DNA of 64,000 nucleotides, taken from Kibdelosporangium aridum. Its GTDB lineage: Bacteria; Actinomycetota; Actinomycetes; Mycobacteriales; Pseudonocardiaceae. Where the stretch lies: assembly GCF_900176515.1 (NCBI RefSeq), contig NZ_FWXV01000013.1, positions 186,001-250,000 of the forward strand, written 5' to 3'. Made by a program: the position numbers and the translations under genes. Position 1 is the stretch's first letter. The number at the start of each line of letters is the position of its first letter. The notes beneath the pieces were generated by a model that saw nothing but the letters and a program-made list of their open reading frames with translations, was not told where the DNA came from and did no database searches. This document shows, one piece after another, positions 59,382 through 64,000 of this stretch.

Positions 59382-60928
59382 ACCAGCCACACAGCGGCGT
59401 CGGGCGGCAGCTGGCCGTCCACGAGCGGCTCGCTGGCCAGCAGCACCTCACCCGGAGGCACCGGCACGGGCGCCGGTGAGGTGTTCAACGCACAGATCAA
59501 CCCGCCGCCCTTGCGGCGGAACGCGAAGCACCCGGCGGGCGCGCCGTACCACTCGACCACGGTCCCGGCGAACGCCGGATGGGTCTTGCGGAGCTCGATC
59601 GCGTGCCGGTACAGCGACAGCGTCGAGTTCTCGTCCTCCAACTGGGCCTCGACGGTCAACGACGCCCACTCCAACGGCATCGGCAGCCACGTGTTCGCGG
59701 TCGTGGAGAAGCCGTACGGCGGCTCAGTGCCCTCCCACGGCACCGGAATCCGGCTGCCGTCGCGGCCGCGCTTGGTGTGCCCGGACCGCTTCCACATCGG
59801 GTCCTGCAATGCCCACTCCGGCAACTCGACGGTCGGCAGCCCGAGCTCCTCGCCGTTGTAGACGTACAAGGCTCCCGGCAGAGCGAACTCGACCAACGTC
59901 ATCGCCCGCGCGCGCCGCAACCCGAGCTCACCGTCTCCATAACGCGTGACGTGCCGTACGACGTCATGGTTGGACAGCGTCCAAGTGGGAGTGCTGTCCG
60001 CGGCCGCGTGCAGCGAGGCCTCGATGGCCAGTCGCACCGCGTCGGCGTCGAAATCCGCGTTCACAAGCCGGAAGTTGAAGCCCAGGTGCAACTCGTCCGG
60101 ACGCAGGTAGCGGGCGAACCGCTCGTCGTCCTTCACCCAGATCTCGCCGACCGCCATGGTGTCGGGGTAACCGTCGAGGACCTTGCGGATCATCCGGTGG
60201 ACCTCGTGCACACCGTCGTTGTCGAACCGCGGGTCGATCGCGTTCTCGTGCAGGATCTCGGATCTGTCGATCAGCGACGGGTCCATGTCCGGCAACGACT
60301 CCGGCTTGGCCATGCCGTGTGCCACGTCGATGCGGAACCCGTCGACCCCACGGTCGAGCCAGAACCGCAGCGTGCGCTCCAAGTCCGCGGCGACCTCTGG
60401 GTTGGCCCAGTTGAGGTCCGGCTGCTCGGGCGCGAACAGGTGCAGGTACCAGTCGCCGTCCGGTAACTGGCTCCACGCCGGCCCGCCGAAGATGCTCGTC
60501 CAGTTGTTCGGCGGGTACATGCCCGGCCGGAACCAGTAGCGGTCACGCTCGGGCGACCCCGGCCCGGCCTCGACCGCGGCGACGAACCACGGGTGCTGGT
60601 CGCTGGTGTGGTTGGGCACCAAGTCAATCGTCACCCGGATGCCGCGTTCGTGTGCCTCGGCCACCAGCAGGTCGAACTTCTCCAGATCACCGAAGACCGG
60701 GTCGACGTCCCGCGGATCGGCAACGTCATAACCGTGGTCGGCCATAGGAGAGGTGAAGAACGGCGTCAGCCACAACGCGTCCACGCCGAGCAGCTCAAGG
60801 TAGCCCAGCCGCGACCGGATTCCATCCAGGTCACCGATCCCGTCGCCGTCGGAATCAGCGAACGATCTGACGTAGACCTGGTAGAAAACAGCGTGCTGCC
60901 ACCATTGTCCGTCGGCTTGTACTGGCAC
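59378..60928 (-). CDS. GH13 alpha-glucosidase/oligo-1,6-glucosidase-like
   Basis: This 516-residue glycoside hydrolase has the four GH13 regions: DLVPNHTS, GFRIDVAHG (nucleophile Asp), VGEIWVKD (acid Glu) and SNHDVVRH (stabilising Asp). N-terminal YQVYVRSFADSDGDGIGDLDG is typical of alpha-glucosidases. No signal peptide is seen, so it is cytoplasmic and would release glucose from maltose- or trehalose-type oligosaccharides. No sugar transporter is adjacent. It stands alone between convergent and co-directional neighbours. Confidence 0.93.
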   Translation of the reverse strand: MPVQADGQWWQHAVFYQVYVRSFADSDGDGIGDLDGIRSRLGYLELLGVDALWLTPFFTSPMADHGYDVADPRDVDPVFGDLEKFDLLVAEAHERGIRVTIDLVPNHTSDQHPWFVAAVEAGPGSPERDRYWFRPGMYPPNNWTSIFGGPAWSQLPDGDWYLHLFAPEQPDLNWANPEVAADLERTLRFWLDRGVDGFRIDVAHGMAKPESLPDMDPSLIDRSEILHENAIDPRFDNDGVHEVHRMIRKVLDGYPDTMAVGEIWVKDDERFARYLRPDELHLGFNFRLVNADFDADAVRLAIEASLHAAADSTPTWTLSNHDVVRHVTRYGDGELGLRRARAMTLVEFALPGALYVYNGEELGLPTVELPEWALQDPMWKRSGHTKRGRDGSRIPVPWEGTEPPYGFSTTANTWLPMPLEWASLTVEAQLEDENSTLSLYRHAIELRKTHPAFAGTVVEWYGAPAGCFAFRRKGGGLICALNTSPAPVPVPPGEVLLASEPLVDGQLPPDAAVWLV

Positions 60929-60999
60929 GGTGGGTCATCCTGCCATCGTGGTGGGGTGGTTCGGGCTGGAAAACCGCTATCTGTTCGGCAAGATCACTC

Positions 61000-61383
61000 T
61001 CAGACCCAGCTGTTGAGCAGACTGTTCGCGGCCATTTCCATGTAGTCCCAGAGCTGCTTGCGGTGCTCCTCGGACAACCCTGCCTCATCGACCGCGATGC
61101 GCATGCACCGCAGCCACGCGTCGCGCTGCAGCGGGCCGATCTGGAACGGCGCGTGCCGCATCCGCAACCGAGGGTGCCCGCGGTTGTCCGAATACGTGTG
61201 CGGCCCGCCCCAGTACTGCATCAGGAACAGCCGCAGCCGCTCCTCGGCCGGACCGAGGTCCTCCTCCGGATACAGCGGGCGGAGGATCTCGTCGCGAGCC
61301 ACCTCGGCGTAGAACCTCGCCACGATCCGGTGGAACGTTTCCTCGCCGCCGACGGCCTGGTAGAAACTCTGCGCCTGCGTCAC
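61000..61383 (-). CDS. glbO: Truncated haemoglobin, group II (GlbO-like)
   Basis: This 127-residue 2-on-2 globin shows Tyr B10 in VARFYAEV, the proximal His in LRMRHAPFQI, and Trp in RDAWLRCM at the G8 position, which defines group II. Such proteins bind O2 or NO and are thought to support respiration or detoxification at low oxygen. A 12-bp gap separates it from the upstream MscS gene on the same strand, so the two may be co-transcribed. Confidence 0.94.
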   Translation of the reverse strand: MTQAQSFYQAVGGEETFHRIVARFYAEVARDEILRPLYPEEDLGPAEERLRLFLMQYWGGPHTYSDNRGHPRLRMRHAPFQIGPLQRDAWLRCMRIAVDEAGLSEEHRKQLWDYMEMAANSLLNSWV

Positions 61384-61395
61384 TCCACCATTGTC

Positions 61396-62358
61396 CTACT
61401 TCTGGCCGAAGAGCCGGCCGAGGGGCGGCTCGATGCCCGCTTCCTCCAACGCCGGGATGATCCGGGCACGCAACGCACGCTGCACCGCCCACTGGCGTCC
61501 GGCGCGGACTTTCACAGTCAGCCGCACTGTGATGCTCTCCGGTGTGACTTTGTCCACACCCAGCAACTCCGGTGGTTCCAGCACGTCCTCGGACACCGGT
61601 TCGCTGCCCACCTCGTCGGCCACGATCCGCCGGATCACCTCGGTCGCGGCCTCGATGTCGGCGCTGTAGCCGAGCGGGATGTCCACCACCGCGACCGCGA
61701 AACCCTGGCTGGAGTTGCCGACCCGGAGGATCTCGCCGTTGCGCACATACCAGACCGTGCCGTTCACGTCACGCAGTGTGGTGACGCGCAGTCCCACGGA
61801 TTCGATGGTCCCGGTGGCCGGCCCGACGTCCACGATGTCGCCGACGCCGTACTGGTCCTCCAGCATCATGAACACGCCCGACAGGAAGTCCTTGACCAGG
61901 TTCTGCGCGCCGAAACCGATCGCGACACCGACGATGCCCGCCGAGGCGATGATCGGCCCGAGGTCGATCCCGATCTCTCCCAAGATCAAGATGAATGCCA
62001 GGCCGTACACCATGAACGAGACCAACGACTTCATCACCGAGCCGATGGTCTGTGCCCGCTGCTGGCGCCGCTCGGACACCAGCGCGCCCACGGCCTGCGG
62101 CGCGCGCTCCTTGAGCGGGCGCAGCAGACGAGGGGTTTTGCCGTTGCTGGCGCCACGGGCGAGCCGGTCGATTGCGCGACGCGCCACAAAGCGGATGACG
62201 ACCGCCACCAGCAGGATGATCAGGATCCGCAGCGGGGCGTTGGCCAGCCAGTTCACCGCGCCCGACAGCCAGGCGTTGCCGGTCATGTCGAACACCGCAC
62301 GACACAGCGTGCCGACGTCGTTTACGCAGGTAGGGGGCTGGAGGCCTAGTGTGTTCAT
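61396..62358 (-). CDS. MscS-family mechanosensitive channel
   Basis: The start is ATG 62358; 13 residues upstream look non-coding. The 320-residue protein has transmembrane helices near 38-56 (LRILIILLVAVVIRFVA) and ~103-122, and the pore helix and beta domain of MscS (GIVGVAIGFGAQNLVKDFLSG, then EDQYGVGDIVDVG). It would release solutes on hypo-osmotic shock. It is followed on the same strand by glbO. Confidence 0.92.
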   Translation of the reverse strand: MNTLGLQPPTCVNDVGTLCRAVFDMTGNAWLSGAVNWLANAPLRILIILLVAVVIRFVARRAIDRLARGASNGKTPRLLRPLKERAPQAVGALVSERRQQRAQTIGSVMKSLVSFMVYGLAFILILGEIGIDLGPIIASAGIVGVAIGFGAQNLVKDFLSGVFMMLEDQYGVGDIVDVGPATGTIESVGLRVTTLRDVNGTVWYVRNGEILRVGNSSQGFAVAVVDIPLGYSADIEAATEVIRRIVADEVGSEPVSEDVLEPPELLGVDKVTPESITVRLTVKVRAGRQWAVQRALRARIIPALEEAGIEPPLGRLFGQK

Positions 62359-62531
62359 CGATCCGATCTCGCGAGTGGGGACGAGGTCACGCGGCAAGGC
62401 TATGGCGCACGCGTTCAGCAGGCGTTCACGGGGGTTTTGACGAACCGGGACGTGACACGTATGTCAACACACGTGCGCGAGGGGTGTGGTTTGTGGTCGA
62501 CTATGCCTTGCACCCCGGTGGAGGTGGTCGC

Positions 62532-63206
62532 GTGCCCGACCGAAAACCGACTCCGATAAGCGACGTGAAACTCGGTGCAACCGGCACCGGGAGCGCGTCG
62601 CTGACAGCGCTGCCTACGCAACTGCCAGTGGCGGAGCAGCGTTCGGCGTCGACAGTAGCCACAGGGCCACCTGTGCCCACGGTTCCTTCGTGGGGCCGTC
62701 GCAGGGTCCTGTTACTCAATGCCACGTTCGAGCCGCTCACAGCCCTGCCGCTACGGCGAGCCGTGGTGCTCGTCGTCTGTGGCAAAGCTGAGGTCGTGCA
62801 CGGTGATCCAACCGGAATCGTGATGCATTCCGCCACGTCCAGCGTGGAGATCCCGTCGGTGATCAGGCTCAGCAACTACGTGCGCGTGCCCTACCGCGGG
62901 CGCGTGCCGTTGACTCGTGCCGGCTTGATGCACCGAGACCGCTACAGATGTGCCTACTGTGGCGGCCGGGCGGAAACTATAGATCATGTCGTGCCGCGCA
63001 GTCGTGGGGGTCCCCACACGTGGCAGAACTGCGTGGCCAGTTGCGCGAAGTGCAATCACAAGAAGGCCGACAAGCTGCTCAGTGAACTGGGGTGGCGCCT
63101 GCGGGTAGTACCGGCGGCGCCACGCGGACCGCACTGGCGCCTGCTGGCCGGGGTGGCCGACGCCGATCCGCTGTGGCTGCCTTACCTGGGCGAGCCCGCC
63201 GCTTAG
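62532..63206 (+). CDS. HNH endonuclease
   Basis: GTG 62532 is preceded by GGTGGAGGTGG. The 224-residue protein has an HNH/zinc-finger core: RYRCAYCGGRAETIDHVVPR and the second CxxC CAKCNHKKAD, around residues 140-180. The N-terminal segment RRVLLLNATFEPLTALPLRR is typical of actinobacterial HNH proteins of unknown biological role. A nuclease function in repair or defence is plausible but unproven. Confidence 0.9.
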   Translation: MPDRKPTPISDVKLGATGTGSASLTALPTQLPVAEQRSASTVATGPPVPTVPSWGRRRVLLLNATFEPLTALPLRRAVVLVVCGKAEVVHGDPTGIVMHSATSSVEIPSVIRLSNYVRVPYRGRVPLTRAGLMHRDRYRCAYCGGRAETIDHVVPRSRGGPHTWQNCVASCAKCNHKKADKLLSELGWRLRVVPAAPRGPHWRLLAGVADADPLWLPYLGEPAA

Positions 63207-63215
63207 CGGCAAGCC

Positions 63216-63617
63216 TCAGGACGTAACGCGCGTACCCGCGGTGACACGAGTCCCGCGGGTCACACGGGTGCCCCGAGTGACGCGGGTACCGCAGGTCACG
63301 CGGGTGCCTTCGCGGGTGACACGAGTACCGGCGGTGACGCGGGTGCCTTCACGCGTCACGCGAGTTCCTTCACGGGTGACGCGGGTGCCTGCCGTGACCC
63401 GTGTGCCACGCGTCACACGAGTACCCCGGGTAACCCTGGTGCCACAGGTGACCCGCGTACCTTCTGCGTGAGCGGTCACCCTCGTTCCCCTGGTGACACG
63501 GGTGCCACGAGTGACTGTGGTGCCGGCAGTGACACGAGTGCCCTCGGCGAAGCCATCACACAGCGCAGCGAACAGAGCGTCGATGGTCGCCTGATTGGGG
63601 GTCGTCATCGTGGTCAT
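63216..63617 (-). CDS. GTRVT hexapeptide-repeat protein
   Basis: ATG 63617 follows GAGGAGG at 8 nt. The 133-residue product has ~25 non-repeat residues (MTTPNQATIDALFAALCDGF). Then come 17 units of GTRVT plus one residue (R, A, C, S), with a few 7-residue units and one of 9. The period and V-x-x-x-T spacing resemble left-handed beta-helix hexapeptides, so a rigid solenoid is likely. The strand choice rests on three Arg codons written AGG (63437, 63482, 63491), where other units use CGN. These are silent on this strand but replace Arg by Leu on the other. No known family; no signal peptide. Confidence 0.7.
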   Translation of the reverse strand: MTTMTTPNQATIDALFAALCDGFAEGTRVTAGTTVTRGTRVTRGTRVTAHAEGTRVTCGTRVTRGTRVTRGTRVTAGTRVTREGTRVTREGTRVTAGTRVTREGTRVTCGTRVTRGTRVTRGTRVTAGTRVTS

Positions 63618-64000
63618 GTCGGGGCCTCCTCGTGACTCAAATGTGAGAAGTAGTGCTTCGAGCGGGGTCCGCAAGGTCCGTACAGGTGAAAGTTATGGGT
63701 CGCTCGACAAACTCGCAAGCCGTCAAGAGAGTCCAACCGTTCGGTTTGGGATCGATGCGGCCGTTCGCCACCACAGACTCCGCCGCGCGCGGGACATACC
63801 CGGCAGTCACATGGCGCATACGGGTTACCAAGACCGCAGGACATACAACTGTCCGGAATCGGAACGCTCCCAGTGAGTGACACATGCCCGCCTCGCTCGA
63901 GCCGGTTGTCCAGCCTTGGAACCGATTGGCTCTCAAGCCGGTTGTCCAGCCTTGGAACTGACTGGCTCTCAAGCTGGTCGTGCAGCCTGGAACCGATCGA
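63618..64000. other. Promoter-side region of the hexapeptide gene up to window end
   Basis: About 280 bp hold no convincing gene. Minus-strand frames here lack a good start or ribosome site. The last ~100 bp are a 36-bp tandem repeat. Promoter elements for the hexapeptide gene should lie here but are not clear. Confidence 0.5.
63901..64000. repeat. 36-bp tandem repeat running off the window
   Basis: Copies begin at 63901, 63937 and 63973. Each opens with GC(C/T)GGT(T/C)GT(C/G)CAGCC and continues TTGGAAC(C/T)GA(T/C)TGGCTCTCAA. The third is cut by the window edge, so the copy number is unknown. Confidence 0.85.

Noticed and set aside
63241..63471. Plus-strand VTRVP-repeat frame opposite the hexapeptide gene
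   Set aside because: Three units change Arg to Leu on this strand but are synonymous (CGN/AGG) on the minus strand. The minus frame also has a ribosome site and a non-repeat N-terminus.
63637..63972. Minus-strand 111-codon frame including the 36-bp repeats
   Set aside because: No ribosome site, start inside the repeat, and no recognisable protein pattern. It could be part of a longer gene to the right; not enough sequence to say.
63901..64000. Possible CRISPR array (36-bp repeat)
   Set aside because: Copies are adjacent with no spacers, and no cas gene is present.

Overview
The window is high-GC DNA (clearly above 65% by eye) with dense gene packing, many GTG starts and frequent 1-4 base start/stop overlaps. 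Several families point to a filamentous actinomycete: SARP/BTAD regulators, an XRE-DUF5753 regulator beside a DUF397 protein, an Rv2466c-like thioredoxin-fold protein of mycothiol-using bacteria, a 180-kDa-type NAD-glutamate dehydrogenase and GlbO. The order Pseudonocardiales (Amycolatopsis/Kibdelosporangium-like) is my guess, not a demonstrated assignment. I see no insertion sequence, prophage, CRISPR array or rRNA. There is one tRNA (Arg, anticodon TCT).

Layout. 1-1.4 kb: the 3' part of a proline iminopeptidase whose end runs into a GC-rich repeat, then a 37-codon relic of a short-chain dehydrogenase. 1.4-8.3 kb: the conserved actinobacterial membrane cluster (GPDPase-like membrane protein, DUF4129, DUF4350, MoxR, DUF58, with SpoIIM and RDD proteins on the far side). 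8.3-9.05 kb: a TIGR03084-type metal-binding protein. 9.07-14.5 kb: a four-gene, translationally coupled minus-strand operon of a BTAD regulator with a degenerate cyclase-like domain, an ATPase with an atypical P-loop, an SPFH-like protein and a small membrane protein. 14.7-15.8 kb: DUF397 and XRE genes. 16-21.7 kb: a small membrane protein, tRNA-Arg, LacI, hemerythrin, GlxA-type regulator with cysteine hydrolase, and an S9 peptidase. 21.8-27.2 kb: an AfsR-type SARP-ATPase, a TetR plus Rv2466c-like pair, and a divergent ABC exporter. 27.2-35.8 kb: a roughly 2,855-residue secreted SpvB/TcdB/RHS protein ending in LysM and a papain-like (CHAP/NlpC-type) domain. 36.2-40.5 kb: a TelA/XpaC-like operon with two solute-binding-like proteins, one fused to VWA. 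40.5-46.98 kb: alpha/beta hydrolase, MFS transporter, CopD-CtaG fusion, short SSB and EttA. 47-52.8 kb: a 1,952-residue TPR/degenerate GGDEF protein with a very long repetitive tail. 53-63.2 kb: NAD-GDH, thioesterase, GH13, GlbO, MscS and HNH proteins. 63.2-64 kb: a protein made almost wholly of GTRVT(R/A/C) hexapeptides, and a 36-bp tandem repeat running off the window.

The best candidate for an undescribed system is the 9.07-14.5 kb operon. The regulator's extreme C-terminus (residues 493-506) and the N-terminal part of the adjacent ATPase (residues 87-100) carry the same short motif, N-[LI]-F-x-x-N-x-I-x-x-L-D-A-[SG]. A short motif shared between neighbouring gene products is how amyloid-type signalling motifs couple NLR-like ATPases to partner proteins. 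The operon is preceded by three copies of a direct repeat at exactly 22-bp spacing. The other strong candidates are the GTRVT hexapeptide protein (its coding strand is supported by CGN/AGG synonymous changes), the RHS giant without an obvious immunity gene, and the TelA/XpaC/solute-binding/VWA operon.
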